Shown here: in pieces, positions 50,263 through 58,639 of the stretch
Layout of the letters: each line of letters opens with the position of its first letter
Position numbering within the stretch: the stretch's first letter is position 1
Origin: Flavobacteriales bacterium UBA2426
GTDB lineage: Bacteria; Bacteroidota; Bacteroidia; Flavobacteriales_F; PHOS-HE28
Direction of reading: 5' to 3'
DNA: 58,639 bases
Assembly (NCBI GenBank): GCA_002342985.1
Contig: DDRC01000128.1
Location: 1 to 58,639, forward strand
Notes under the pieces: model-generated
The model's database searches: none
What the model was told of the DNA's origin: nothing
Seen by the model: the letters and a program-made list of their open reading frames with translations, nothing else
Position numbers and translations under genes: made by a program

Positions 50263-51081
50263 ATGAAGCGCCTGCTCCCTATTCTGGCCCCAATCGCGGT
50301 GGCGGCGCTGCTGCTCGGTGCCGGCTGGGCCTGGCTCAGAGCATACACACGGCACAGCGATGGCATGCGGGTGCCCGACGTGGGCGGCGTCAGCTTCGAG
50401 GAGGCCCAGGCCATGCTCGCCAAGCGCGATCTGACGGCGGTGGTCATAGACTCGGTCTTCACCGACGACCGGCCGAAGGGCAGCGTGGTGGACCAGGACC
50501 CCGAGGCCGGCCGGGAGGTTAAGCCGGGCCGCAAGGTCTACCTCGTGCTCAACGCCAACCAGCCCAAGATGATCGACATGCCCAAGCTGGTTGACCTCAG
50601 CAAGCGGCAGGCGCTCTCGGTCGTCGAGATCCTCGGCCTGAAGGTGAAGGAGCTGCAGTACAAGCCCGACCCCTGTGTGGATTGCGTGATCGCCCAGCTC
50701 TACAAGGGCCAGCCCATCGCACCGGACGAGCGTATCCGTCGCGGCGAGGCCATCACCTTGGTGCTGGGTAGCGGCGAGAACGGGGAGCGTGTACCGGTGC
50801 CCGACCTCACCGGGCTATCCCTGGCCGACGTGCAACTCGTCCTCAACATGGCCTCGCTGAACCTGGGGGTGCTGGTTGAATGCGTGTCCTGCAATACGAA
50901 GGCCGATTCATCGTTTGCACGGGTGCGCCGCCAATCGCCCTCCTCAGGCTCCAATAACCGCATTGCCCTGGGCAGCACCATCGACCTCTGGCTTACCGCC
51001 GATACCGCCGGCTTGCGCCCCGCCACCGGCTGGAACGATCCCGCTCGGTATGCCCAACCCGACAGCATCGATGAACCCTGA
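50263..51081 (+). CDS. PASTA-domain membrane protein (272 aa)
   Basis: One N-terminal membrane helix (LLPILAPIAVAALLLGAGWAWL) and three periplasmic PASTA repeats (about 36-100: MRVPDVGGVSFEEAQAML; 103-177: MIDMPKLVDLSKRQALSV; 180-250: VPVPDLTGLSLADVQLVL). PASTA units bind unlinked peptidoglycan or muropeptides; there is no kinase or transpeptidase domain. PASTA genes beside ddl and an rluA-family gene are a recurring Bacteroidota arrangement. The third repeat ends with a Ser/Asn-rich tail. Its stop lies inside the next gene's start (11-nt overlap). Confidence 0.9.
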   Translation: MKRLLPILAPIAVAALLLGAGWAWLRAYTRHSDGMRVPDVGGVSFEEAQAMLAKRDLTAVVIDSVFTDDRPKGSVVDQDPEAGREVKPGRKVYLVLNANQPKMIDMPKLVDLSKRQALSVVEILGLKVKELQYKPDPCVDCVIAQLYKGQPIAPDERIRRGEAITLVLGSGENGERVPVPDLTGLSLADVQLVLNMASLNLGVLVECVSCNTKADSSFARVRRQSPSSGSNNRIALGSTIDLWLTADTAGLRPATGWNDPARYAQPDSIDEP

Positions 51082-53326
51082 CCGTCTCCTGCCCGCCATT
51101 GCCCTGGCTGGCTTTACCGGGCACCTCCTCGCCCAAGGGGAGGTGCTGGTGCCCCTCGACGCAAGGCCCGTCCCCGAGGCCCTCGATTCCCAGCGCAAGT
51201 CGGACGGGCTCAACACGCATTTCATCTATCAGAATGCGCCGCAGACGGTGCTGCCGATCATCGATGACTTCTCCGTCAACCGCACCCGCCGGCGCTGGGC
51301 GCAACCTGGTGATGCCGGCGTGTCGCTCACGGAGACCAGCTATCGGCTCGAGGTGGCCGGCGTGTCCACGCCGGACATGGTCTTCAGCGATGACACCACC
51401 TTCCTCTACACCACGGACACGGCGCTGGATACGACCGTTCGGAGCGCCCTGCCCTCGGTGTCGCTCACGGTCCGCGACGTAACGGCCTACCCCGTGACAG
51501 GGCAGACGGTGACCGCCTGGCCGGCCTACAGCGTCTTCGACACCGTTCAGTCGCCCTCGCCCGATACGCTCGACCTGCTCTCTCCGGAGTACATCCAGGA
51601 CTCGCTGCTCGTCTATACCGTCGCGGCCGATGCGGCCACCTACACCAATGCCGACGGCAGCGTGGTGCCCTTGGTGCTGTGGGAGGACGATGACGTCTAC
51701 ATCAACGGGAATTACCCCATCGAACCGCCCAGCATCGGCGTGGCCACCTTCGACGGCCTTTCGCGCACGGGCTATCCCTACAACTACCCGCAGTACTCCT
51801 CCTATGGCATCGCCGACCGGCTCACCTCCGTGCCGATCGACCTCGCCGGGTACGACCCTTCCGATTCGCTCTACCTCAGCTTCTTCTTTCAGCCCCAAGG
51901 CCTCAGCGGCGATGGCAACGTGCAGCCGCAGGACAGCCTGGTCCTGGAGTTCTACGCCCCCGATGAGCAGTTCTGGTACCGTGTATGGAGCACGCCGTAC
52001 CGCCCGCTCCAGCCCTTTGAGCAGGTGCTGGTGCCCATCAAGCTCACCAAGTTCCTCAAGTCCGATTTCCAGTTCCGCTTCCTGAACTACGCCACGCTCA
52101 GCGGCTCCTTCGACCACTGGCACCTCGACTATGTGCGATTGGGCGCGCAGCGCACCTTCGACGATACGCGCCTGATCGACGTGGCCTACATGTATCCGGA
52201 GACGAGCCTCCTGGAGACCTACGCCAGCGTCACCTTCAGCAAGTTCGCCCAAGCGCCCCAGTCCTATATGGCGCAATCCATCCAGGCCCAGCAGCGCAAC
52301 CTCGACAGCCAGGACCGCTTCATCACCTACGGCATGCTGGCCCGCGAGGAGAACGCCGGGCCCTTGAGCGCTTTCACCAATGGGCTCAATCCGAGCAACA
52401 ATGCCGGCCAGATCTTCAGCAGCAATCATCCTGTGGCCGGTGCGCCCAACAACTTCACCTACGACCCCGCGCTGAGCACCGATGCGGCCTTCTGGCGCGT
52501 GAAGCTCTGGACCAACGCCACGCCCGACATCAACCGCTACAACGACACGGTCACCTTCGTGCAGGAGATCAGCAACTACATGGCCTACGATGATGGCAGC
52601 GCGGAGATGGGCTATGGACTGAACGCCTCGGGCGCCCGCCTGGCCTACCGCTTCGACCTTGTGGGGGGCGATTCGCTGCGCGCCGTCCGCATGTACTTCA
52701 ATCCGCAGGCCAATCCGCCGCCGCAGCAGAATCCGCTCAATGGCTCCTTCCTCATCACCGTGTGGAGCAGCCTCACGCCGCCCACCGTCCTGCACCAGAA
52801 TTTCACCTTCAGCACGCCGGAGTACCGGCTCGACGGAATCGACAGGTTCGTGGAGTATCCGCTGGACAGCACCATCTGGGTGGAGAACACCTTCTACATC
52901 GGCTGGACGCAGACCAATGCGGTGCCCATGAACATCGGGTTCGACCGCAACCGCAACAACAGGAACAAGATCTTCTACAGCACCTCGGGGAGCTTCGCCA
53001 ACACCTCCTTCGAAGGCTCGTTGATGATGCGTCCGGTCTTCGTCGCCGGCTATGACCCCTTCGCCGGCCTGGAGGAGCACAGCCCACGCGCGGTCACCAT
53101 CTATCCGAACCCGGCCAGGGAGGCCTTCACCGTGGAATGCCCGTCTGCCGATGGCACGGCCGAGTTGCGCGTCTTCGACGCAATGGGCCGGTCGGTGCTC
53201 CAGGAGCCTTACCGCGCCGGGGGGGCGCTGAGTGCCACGGCGCTGACCCCGGGCATCTACATCGTGCGCGTCGAAGGCGGCGATGGCGCCCTCATCGCCC
53301 AGGAGCGGCTGCTGATCCAACGCTGA
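51071..53326 (+). CDS. Large secreted protein with T9SS type A sorting domain (751 aa)
   Basis: Signal peptide (RLLPAIALAGFTGHLLAQG), then a long strand-rich region with no family I recognise: IIDDFSVNRTRRRWAQ, a central FDGLSRTGYPYNYPQYSSYG segment with carbohydrate-binding-like loops, SLYLSFFFQPQGLSGDGN, HWHLDYVRLG and an FN/lamin-like YDDGSAEMGYGLNASGARLAYRF region. The last ~75 residues are a T9SS type A sorting domain (YPNPAREAFTVECP, FDAMGRSVLQ, GIYIVRVEGGDGAL, ERLLIQR). Start ATG 51071 overlaps the PASTA stop by 11 nt; the rluA-family start overlaps its stop by one base (TGATG), so it is embedded in the operon. Confidence 0.85.
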   Translation: MNPDRLLPAIALAGFTGHLLAQGEVLVPLDARPVPEALDSQRKSDGLNTHFIYQNAPQTVLPIIDDFSVNRTRRRWAQPGDAGVSLTETSYRLEVAGVSTPDMVFSDDTTFLYTTDTALDTTVRSALPSVSLTVRDVTAYPVTGQTVTAWPAYSVFDTVQSPSPDTLDLLSPEYIQDSLLVYTVAADAATYTNADGSVVPLVLWEDDDVYINGNYPIEPPSIGVATFDGLSRTGYPYNYPQYSSYGIADRLTSVPIDLAGYDPSDSLYLSFFFQPQGLSGDGNVQPQDSLVLEFYAPDEQFWYRVWSTPYRPLQPFEQVLVPIKLTKFLKSDFQFRFLNYATLSGSFDHWHLDYVRLGAQRTFDDTRLIDVAYMYPETSLLETYASVTFSKFAQAPQSYMAQSIQAQQRNLDSQDRFITYGMLAREENAGPLSAFTNGLNPSNNAGQIFSSNHPVAGAPNNFTYDPALSTDAAFWRVKLWTNATPDINRYNDTVTFVQEISNYMAYDDGSAEMGYGLNASGARLAYRFDLVGGDSLRAVRMYFNPQANPPPQQNPLNGSFLITVWSSLTPPTVLHQNFTFSTPEYRLDGIDRFVEYPLDSTIWVENTFYIGWTQTNAVPMNIGFDRNRNNRNKIFYSTSGSFANTSFEGSLMMRPVFVAGYDPFAGLEEHSPRAVTIYPNPAREAFTVECPSADGTAELRVFDAMGRSVLQEPYRAGGALSATALTPGIYIVRVEGGDGALIAQERLLIQR

Positions 53327-54414
53327 TGGCCCAGGATACCGATGAGCTCCGCGAGGAGCAGGAGCTGTACGAGCATCACCGCATCGTCTGTGACCCGAAG
53401 CAGACGCTGATCCGTCTGGACCGATTCCTCTTCGACCGGCTGGCCAACACTTCGCGCAACCGCATACAGGTGGCCGCCAGGGCGGGCAACGTGCTGGTGA
53501 ACGACAAGCCGGCCAAGCCGAGCCAGAAGGTGAAGCCGGGCGATGTCATCAGCATCGTGCTGCCTTACCCGCAGCGCGAGGTGGAGCTGCTGCCCGAGGA
53601 CATCCCGCTGCGGATCCTGTTCGAGGATGAGCATGTGGTGGTGATCGACAAGCCCGCGGGCCTGGTGGTCCATCCCGGCCACGGCAACTGGACGGGCACG
53701 CTGGTGAACGCGTTGCTGTTCCACTTCGGCAAGCTCCCTGCCGTGCCCGGCGCAGAGATCCCCCGTCCCGGCCTGGTGCACCGCCTGGACAAGGATACCA
53801 GCGGCGTGATGGTGGTGGGCACGACCGAAGAGGCGCTCACCCACCTGGCCCGCCAGTTCTTCGACCGGACGAGCGACCGGCGGTACAACGCCCTGGTGTG
53901 GGGCGATTTCGCCGAGGACGAGGGCGTCGTGGAGGGCCACATCGGGCGCAGTCTCAGGGACCGGACGGTGATGCAGGTCTTCCCGGACGGCGAGCAGGGC
54001 AAGCCGGCGGTGACCCGCTGGCGCGTGGTGGAGCGATTCCGATACGTGACGCTGGTGGAATGCAAGCTCGAGACCGGCCGCACCCACCAGATCCGCGTCC
54101 ACATGCAGTGGACGGGCCATCCGCTCTTCAACGACGCCGCCTATGGAGGTGACCGCATCCTGAAGGGGACCACCTTCACCAAGTACCGGCAGTTCGTGGA
54201 GAACTGCTTCGAACTGCTGCCGCGGCAGGCGCTCCATGCCCGCACGCTCGACTTCGATCATCCTGCCACGGGCCGCCGCATGCGCTTCGAGAGCCCGTTG
54301 CCGGCCGACATGGAAGCCGTGCTGGCCAAGTGGCGCACCTACACCGGGGTCAGGCCGCTCGATGATGACGATGAGGAGCCCTTGGACAAGGAGGCCGTGA
54401 ACAACATGCGCTGA
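53326..54414 (+). CDS. RluA-family rRNA pseudouridine synthase, RluD-like (362 aa)
   Basis: Isomerises uridines in 23S rRNA. N-terminal S4 RNA-binding domain (IRLDRFLFDRLANTSRNRIQ, LVNDKPAKPSQKVKPGD), then the RluA catalytic domain: VVIDKPAGLVVHPGHG, catalytic D155 in GLVHRLDKDTSGVMVV, and the late ETGRTHQIRVHM block. The acidic C-terminus is DDDDEEPLDKE. RluD-like by S4 plus context next to ddl/PASTA. ATG overlaps the preceding stop by one base. Confidence 0.92.
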   Translation: MAQDTDELREEQELYEHHRIVCDPKQTLIRLDRFLFDRLANTSRNRIQVAARAGNVLVNDKPAKPSQKVKPGDVISIVLPYPQREVELLPEDIPLRILFEDEHVVVIDKPAGLVVHPGHGNWTGTLVNALLFHFGKLPAVPGAEIPRPGLVHRLDKDTSGVMVVGTTEEALTHLARQFFDRTSDRRYNALVWGDFAEDEGVVEGHIGRSLRDRTVMQVFPDGEQGKPAVTRWRVVERFRYVTLVECKLETGRTHQIRVHMQWTGHPLFNDAAYGGDRILKGTTFTKYRQFVENCFELLPRQALHARTLDFDHPATGRRMRFESPLPADMEAVLAKWRTYTGVRPLDDDDEEPLDKEAVNNMR

Positions 54415-54423
54415 GGCGCCTGC

Positions 54424-55515
54424 TCACCCCCGGATCATCTTGCCGCTGGGGGTCCGGCTGATGCGGTGCAGCGCCTGCACGCGCCGGGGCCATTCGTGCG
54501 GATGCAGCACGGCCGTGAGCTTCTCCATCACCTCGGGCAGCACCTGCTCCCGCGGCAGCTCGGTCTCCAGAACCAGCATCACCGCCTGGCCCAGCACCGG
54601 GTCTGGCACGCGGGTGAAGTAGTGCGGATAGGGGATCGCCCCGGCGGTCCTTGCCTCGAGCTGCTCGGGGAAGATCTTCTTGCCGCCGCTGAGGATCACA
54701 TTGTCGATACGGCCGAGCCAGCGGAACCGTGTGTCGTCGACCAGTTCCACGAGGTCGTTGGTCACGTGCTGCTTCGTGCCGAGGTGCGGCGTGTATGCCA
54801 CCAGGCATCCGCGCGGGTCGCGGGCGAAGTGGCATGCGCCGATGGCGGTGAAATGGTCCTCGGGCGCTGGGCCATTGATGCGGCGGAGGGCCACATGCGT
54901 CACGGTCTCCGTGCTGCCGTAGCTCTGGAGGACATTCGTCCCGAGGGTGCTGAGGACCTCCATCAGCGCATCGCTCACCGGGCCGCCGCCGAGCAGTATC
55001 GTGTCGAACTGCCGCTCCACGCGGCCGCGGTCCTCCTGGATGGCGCGGTGCAGCTGCAGCGGCACCATGGCGGTGAAGCGGAAGCGTTCTTGCGCCTGCA
55101 GGTTGTCCAGCACGCTCCCGCGCGGGTTGATCAGGTGGATATCCAGCCCCAGGGCGAAGGCGCGCATGAGCATCATCTTGCCGGCGATGAACTGCGCGGG
55201 AAGGCAGTGCAGCACGCGGTCCCCTGGCATCAGTTGGAAGGCGGCGCCCGTCAGGCGCGCGCTCATCACGAGATCGCGCTTGGGGATGGTGAAGCGCTTG
55301 GGCGGACCGGTGGTGCCGCTGGTGATCGCCGGCAGATGGCCATGGGCGATCAGTTGGGACATGGTCATGCGCAGCTCGCGGATCCAAACCTCATCGCGTT
55401 TGCGGCCTCGATCCTCCAGCCGCTGGAGGAACGCGAACGCGGAAAGCGATTCACCATCAAGGGTGATGCGCTCGAAGGCCTTGGCGATGGACGGATAGGG
55501 CGATCGCTCGGCCAT
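54424..55515 (-). CDS. menE: o-Succinylbenzoate--CoA ligase, MenE-like (363 aa)
   Basis: ANL-superfamily enzyme activating OSB as its CoA ester in menaquinone synthesis. AMP motif AITSGTTGPPKRF at residues 63-75, LQSYGSTETVTHVALR, then GRIDNVILSGGKKIFPEQLE and the end HRISRTPSGKMIRG with the adenylate lysine. Shorter than the ~480-aa E. coli MenE, as usual in Bacteroidota. ATG 55515 overlaps the menC stop by one base (TGATG). The position right after menC supports MenE over other ligases. Confidence 0.9.
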   Translation of the reverse strand: MAERSPYPSIAKAFERITLDGESLSAFAFLQRLEDRGRKRDEVWIRELRMTMSQLIAHGHLPAITSGTTGPPKRFTIPKRDLVMSARLTGAAFQLMPGDRVLHCLPAQFIAGKMMLMRAFALGLDIHLINPRGSVLDNLQAQERFRFTAMVPLQLHRAIQEDRGRVERQFDTILLGGGPVSDALMEVLSTLGTNVLQSYGSTETVTHVALRRINGPAPEDHFTAIGACHFARDPRGCLVAYTPHLGTKQHVTNDLVELVDDTRFRWLGRIDNVILSGGKKIFPEQLEARTAGAIPYPHYFTRVPDPVLGQAVMLVLETELPREQVLPEVMEKLTAVLHPHEWPRRVQALHRISRTPSGKMIRG

Positions 55516-56567
55516 CAGTCGAGCAGCGAGAGGTCCCACTCCGCCTCGGGGCGGTAGCGCAGGTAGCCGCGCTCAGCCAGCAGGGGCGATGGGATGTTGT
55601 TCGCGTAGACCTTGCCGGTGCCGAGGCCCTGCGCCGCGGTCACGTTCAGCGTGGCGGTGAATTGCGCGATGGCATTGAGGCCGATGCTGCTCTCCAGTGC
55701 GGAGGTGATCCACCAGCCGATGCCGCGCGCCTCGGCGAGCCCGATCCACTCATGCGCGGCGTTCCAGCCGCCCACGAGGCTCGGCTTGATCACGATGTGC
55801 TGCGGCTTCACATGGTCGAGCAGGTCCGCCTTGGCGTCGTGGGTGTTCAGGCCGATGAGGTCCTCGTCCAAGGCGATGGGGATGGGCGTGCTCGCGCACA
55901 GCTCCTCCATCACCTCGAAGAGCCCTGGCGCCACGGGCTGCTCGATGCTGTGCACCTGCAATTCGGCGAGGCGCTTGAGCACTTCGGGCGCCTGGTGCGC
56001 GCTGAAGGCGCCATTCGCATCCACGCGCAAGGTGATGTCGTCCGCGCTGAACTCCTTGCGCACGGCGCGAAGCAGCTCCAGCTCATCATCGATTCCGATG
56101 GCGCCGATCTTCATCTTCACCGTGGTGTAGCCGCCTTCGATCTGCTCACGGATGCGCTGCTTCATGGTGGGCTTGTCGCCCATCCAGACCAGGCCATTGA
56201 TGGGGATGCCCTGCTTGCCCAGCGTGAAGTCCGAGGGGAAGAGCGTCTTGGTGCCGCCGGCCTCGAGGTCGCGCAGGCATTGCTCCACGGCGAAGCGCAC
56301 GCTGGGCACATCGGCCAGGTCGGTCATGGCGCGTGCGGCCCAGTTGTCGGTGCGCTCGCAGAGCTCCGTCAGCTTCAGCTTCACATCGGCGGGGAATTCC
56401 TTGCTGTGACCGGGGAAGAGCGCGACCTCGCCGATGCCCTTCAGTTGCGGCTGGTCCTCATTCCAGGCGATCATGTACCAGACAGTGCGCGCATGGATCG
56501 GGCCCTTCGATGTGCCGAGCTCGAAGCGTGGTTGCAGCGTGCGTTCGATCCAGCGCGCTTTGATCAT
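55515..56567 (-). CDS. menC: o-Succinylbenzoate synthase, MenC (350 aa)
   Basis: Enolase-superfamily dehydratase converting SHCHC to OSB. All catalytic features are present: KMK at 151-153 (K153), RVDANGAFS (D183), SIEQPV (E209), ALDEDLIG (D234) and VIKPSLVGG (K261). Metal ligands are thus the D183/E209/D234 set. Length normal for the Bacteroidota type. ATG 56567 lies in an ATGA overlap with the menA stop. Confidence 0.94.
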   Translation of the reverse strand: MIKARWIERTLQPRFELGTSKGPIHARTVWYMIAWNEDQPQLKGIGEVALFPGHSKEFPADVKLKLTELCERTDNWAARAMTDLADVPSVRFAVEQCLRDLEAGGTKTLFPSDFTLGKQGIPINGLVWMGDKPTMKQRIREQIEGGYTTVKMKIGAIGIDDELELLRAVRKEFSADDITLRVDANGAFSAHQAPEVLKRLAELQVHSIEQPVAPGLFEVMEELCASTPIPIALDEDLIGLNTHDAKADLLDHVKPQHIVIKPSLVGGWNAAHEWIGLAEARGIGWWITSALESSIGLNAIAQFTATLNVTAAQGLGTGKVYANNIPSPLLAERGYLRYRPEAEWDLSLLD

Positions 56568-57466
56568 GCCGCAAGGATAAGCCCGGCGCTGAAGGCGAGC
56601 GCCGTGAAGAAGGTGATGAGCGCGAGCTTCTTCAACTGCGGATCGAGCGAGGCGGGATCATGCGCGCGGAGCACCGTGCGCAAGTGTGTGCCTAGCGCGG
56701 GCAAAGTGATCAACCAGCCCCATTGCGGCATGCCCCGGAAGGCGACCGCGGTGAAGGCGATGAGGCACAGGAGGCCGCCCATGAGGAGGATGCCGTGGTA
56801 GCCCTTGGCCGCATCGAAGCCGAGGCGCACGGCCATGGTGATCTTGCCGCTGGACTTGTCGTTCCTGATGTCGCGCAGGTTGTTGACGTTGAGCACGCCG
56901 GTACTGAGCAGGCCGAAGCCGAATGCGGGCAACTGGATGATCGTGTCGATATACCCGGTGTGCAGGTAGTAGGTGCCGCAGACGCCGACGATGCCGAAGA
57001 AGAGCAGCACGCTCAGGTCGCCGAGCCCCGCATAGCCGTAAGGGTTCCTGCCGAAGGTGTACTTCACCGCCGCACCGATGGCGAGCAGCCCGAGCAGAAG
57101 GAACGCGAGCGTGACCGGCGAGAGCCCGAGCGCGGTGATGATGAGCGCGATGCCGCTGGCGAAAGCCAGCGCTCCGCAGATGATCATGGCGCGCCTCATT
57201 GCGGCCGGCGAGATGGCTCCGCTCTGCACCGCGCGCTGCGGCCCCACGCGCTCCTGGTTGTCGGTGCCGTGCTGGTGGTCACCGAGGTCGTTTGCCAGGT
57301 TGCTGAGGATCTGCAGCAGGATAGCGGTGATGAGCGCCAGCACCAGGACAGGTGCCTGGAACGCGCCATGGAACCACGCGAGCGCGCTTCCCGCGATGAT
57401 GCTGCTCACGGCCAGAGGCAGTGTGCGGAGGCGGAAGGCGGCGAGCCAGTGCTTCAACATGCTCAA
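56564..57466 (-). CDS. menA: 1,4-dihydroxy-2-naphthoate polyprenyltransferase, MenA (300 aa)
   Basis: Membrane enzyme adding the prenyl tail to DHNA, giving demethylmenaquinone. First Asp motif NDLGDHQHGTD at residues 59-69, second motif NNLRDIRNDKSSGK near 195, and nine helices. Preceding AFRLRTLPLAVSSIIAGSALA and RVGPQRAVQSGAIS are also MenA-typical. Starts at ATG 57466 (MSMLKHW), overlapping the previous stop; the ATG at 57460 is an alternative. Confidence 0.95.
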   Translation of the reverse strand: MSMLKHWLAAFRLRTLPLAVSSIIAGSALAWFHGAFQAPVLVLALITAILLQILSNLANDLGDHQHGTDNQERVGPQRAVQSGAISPAAMRRAMIICGALAFASGIALIITALGLSPVTLAFLLLGLLAIGAAVKYTFGRNPYGYAGLGDLSVLLFFGIVGVCGTYYLHTGYIDTIIQLPAFGFGLLSTGVLNVNNLRDIRNDKSSGKITMAVRLGFDAAKGYHGILLMGGLLCLIAFTAVAFRGMPQWGWLITLPALGTHLRTVLRAHDPASLDPQLKKLALITFFTALAFSAGLILAA

Positions 57467-57942
57467 ATCTTGTATTCCAAGCGACAGGACAACTTGATTC
57501 GGGGCGTGATCAGACTCTTGTCCGGCCGTGGTTCCTTCGACTCGATTACGCCGTCGAACTCATAGATGGCCCCGTTGGCGGAGCCGCGGTCCTTCGAGAT
57601 GATCCGGAATGTTCCTGGCAATGCCCAGAATCTGAACCAGATCGGCCCGTCCGGAGCGCCATGCATGAACGAAATGGTGAACACGCCGTTCTCGGGGTCC
57701 CAGACCACATCCCCAGTGTCGCAGTTGCCCGCTTCAGGAAACGAAATCGACTCGCCATCGATGGTCAACGTGCCTCCCTCGAAGATGCCGGTGATATCCT
57801 GCAAGAATGCGGAGAAGGTCGTCTTGCCTGAAGCCGATGTGCACGTGAGCCTGGCCGTGCCGGAACCAGCGACGGCCGAATGGCTGATCGCTGCTCCGAA
57901 CAACACGATGAGGATGACGGCGAATCTGTTCGGTGGAATCAT
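57463..57942 (-). CDS. Unknown exported protein inserted in the men operon (159 aa)
   Basis: N-terminal signal peptide (NRFAVILIVLFGAAISHSAVAG), then a strand-rich domain of about 130 residues with ARLTCTSASGKTTFSAFLQD, TLTIDGESISFPEAGNCD, GVFTISFMHGAP and PIWFRFWALPGTFRIISKD; a pair of cysteines (CTS and NCD) could form a disulfide. No family recognised. GC is about 60% against about 70% in menA/menC. It overlaps menD and menA by 4 nt each (ATGA), so it is translated with them despite being exported and so not a pathway enzyme by sequence. In many Bacteroidota menB lies here. Confidence 0.7.
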   Translation of the reverse strand: MIPPNRFAVILIVLFGAAISHSAVAGSGTARLTCTSASGKTTFSAFLQDITGIFEGGTLTIDGESISFPEAGNCDTGDVVWDPENGVFTISFMHGAPDGPIWFRFWALPGTFRIISKDRGSANGAIYEFDGVIESKEPRPDKSLITPRIKLSCRLEYKI

Positions 57943-58639
57943 GACCTCAGGGATTTGAAATACTCCCGCAGCGCCTTCGGGCTCAGCTCCGCATCCGTTC
58001 GCACCACGAGCGCGGCTGGTTTCGTGTGGTCGCCGTAGAGCCAATCCAAACCCTCACGCATCGTATCGCCATCCTTCGCCTCGCGCCACGGCAGGTCGAA
58101 CGACTTCACCAGTGCCAGCGGATCGCGCCCATGCGGCGCCTCGAACCACTTGAGCAATGCAGGGTCCTTGTCCGGTCCTTCGATGTAGCGGAAGATGTTG
58201 CCGCCGCCGTTGTCGATGACGATGATGCGCAGGGCAGGGGAGAGGTGCTTGTTCCAGAAGGCGTTGCTGTCGTAGAGGAAGGCCGTGTCGCCGGTGATGA
58301 GCGTGGTGGGCCGCTGCGAGGCGAAGGCGCTGCCCACGGCGGTGCTAGTGCAGCCGTCGATGCCGCTGGTGCCGCGGTTGCTGAACCAGCGCAGCCCCAT
58401 GCGGCGGTCGAAGAGCTGTGCATAGCGCGCGGGGGTGCTGTTGGCCAGGTGTACATCGCTGCCTTCCGGGATGCGCTGGAGGATGATCTCGCTCGCCTTC
58501 AGGTCGCACCACGGCGTTTCGTTCAGGATCGCGGCGTGCCGGTCCCGGGTGCGCGCATCCACCATGCGCCAGGCCTCGCCGTAGATGCTCTCGCTCGGCT
58601 TCACGCCGGCGGCGATCTGCGCGAAGAAGACCTCGGGGC
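57939..58639 (-). CDS. menD: MenD, SEPHCHC synthase, C-terminal part (cut by the edge)
   Basis: Thiamine-diphosphate enzyme joining isochorismate and 2-oxoglutarate at the start of the classical menaquinone route. The visible C-terminal ~230 residues include the ThDP region NRGTSGIDGCTSTAVGSAF, TLITGDTAFLYDSNAFWN, LRIIVIDNGGGNIFRYIEG and the final LVVRTDAELSPKALREY. The frame is open to the end of the window, so the N-terminal half lies outside; a GTG within it is not the true start. The first gene visible in the coupled men operon. Confidence 0.92.
   Translation of the reverse strand, partial: PEVFFAQIAAGVKPSESIYGEAWRMVDARTRDRHAAILNETPWCDLKASEIILQRIPEGSDVHLANSTPARYAQLFDRRMGLRWFSNRGTSGIDGCTSTAVGSAFASQRPTTLITGDTAFLYDSNAFWNKHLSPALRIIVIDNGGGNIFRYIEGPDKDPALLKWFEAPHGRDPLALVKSFDLPWREAKDGDTMREGLDWLYGDHTKPAALVVRTDAELSPKALREYFKSLRS

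Noticed and set aside
1075..58639. tRNA or rRNA genes
   Set aside because: No clover-leaf with a GTTCGA-type T-loop or rRNA-like segment was seen in the intergenic regions, all under 210 nt after position 370; a covariance-model search was not possible.
54424..58639. Claim that menB is missing from the genome
   Set aside because: Only its absence between menD and menA is visible; it could be upstream of menD or elsewhere, outside the window.

Overview
The window is about 65% GC and looks like a chromosomal segment of a high-GC Bacteroidota, most likely a Flavobacteriales-type lineage. The evidence is the T9SS regulator PorX, two secreted proteins with T9SS type A sorting domains, a possible stand-alone GldM C-domain-like protein, the gene pairs DUF4834-YfhO and DUF4783-nadC, a ddl/PASTA/rluA-family block, a menaquinone operon, and promoters of the Bacteroidota TAnnTTTG class (here usually TAnnTTCG). 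No rRNA, tRNA, CRISPR array, transposase or phage gene was seen.

Layout. 1-370: a 21-bp tandem repeat at the left edge and otherwise no gene. 371-2313: a small fibronectin type III protein and an HD phosphohydrolase, convergent around a strong hairpin. 2314-8979: porX, tsaE and ald, normally contiguous in Bacteroidota, here separated by an inverted-repeat-flanked low-GC cassette carrying an 87-aa membrane protein and by a T9SS-secreted beta-propeller-like protein on the other strand. 9087-16906: proline dehydrogenase, aroB, aroA, an outer-membrane protein, formate-THF ligase, a possible GldM-C protein, a helical periplasmic protein and a HabA-like mutase. 17042-22418: a transmembrane propeller/class III cyclase sensor, a small DNA-binding protein and a DbpA-type DEAD-box helicase.

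22567-48474 is mainly a cell-surface glycan region: DUF4834, YfhO, eight glycosyltransferases or GT-like enzymes, two Wzx-type flippases, a polymerase-like membrane protein, two methyltransferases and an epimerase/dehydratase. It is interrupted by an M1 peptidase with an apparent C-terminal outer-membrane barrel and by the housekeeping block yihY-nadC-DUF4783-rlmH. 48580-54414 holds rdgB, ddl, a PASTA protein, a second large T9SS protein and an RluA-family pseudouridine synthase. 54424-58639 is a tightly coupled minus-strand operon menD (cut by the edge)-unknown secreted protein-menA-menC-menE.

How it fits together. PorX controls type IX secretion; the two sorting-domain proteins are clients of that system, and T9SS cargo is often anchored through surface glycans, which the large glycan block could supply. 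The men operon makes the respiratory quinone. Packing is very tight: several convergent pairs overlap at their stop codons, three of them through a shared CTAG, and many starts lie only 5-20 nt after the -7 element, which implies very short or absent leaders.
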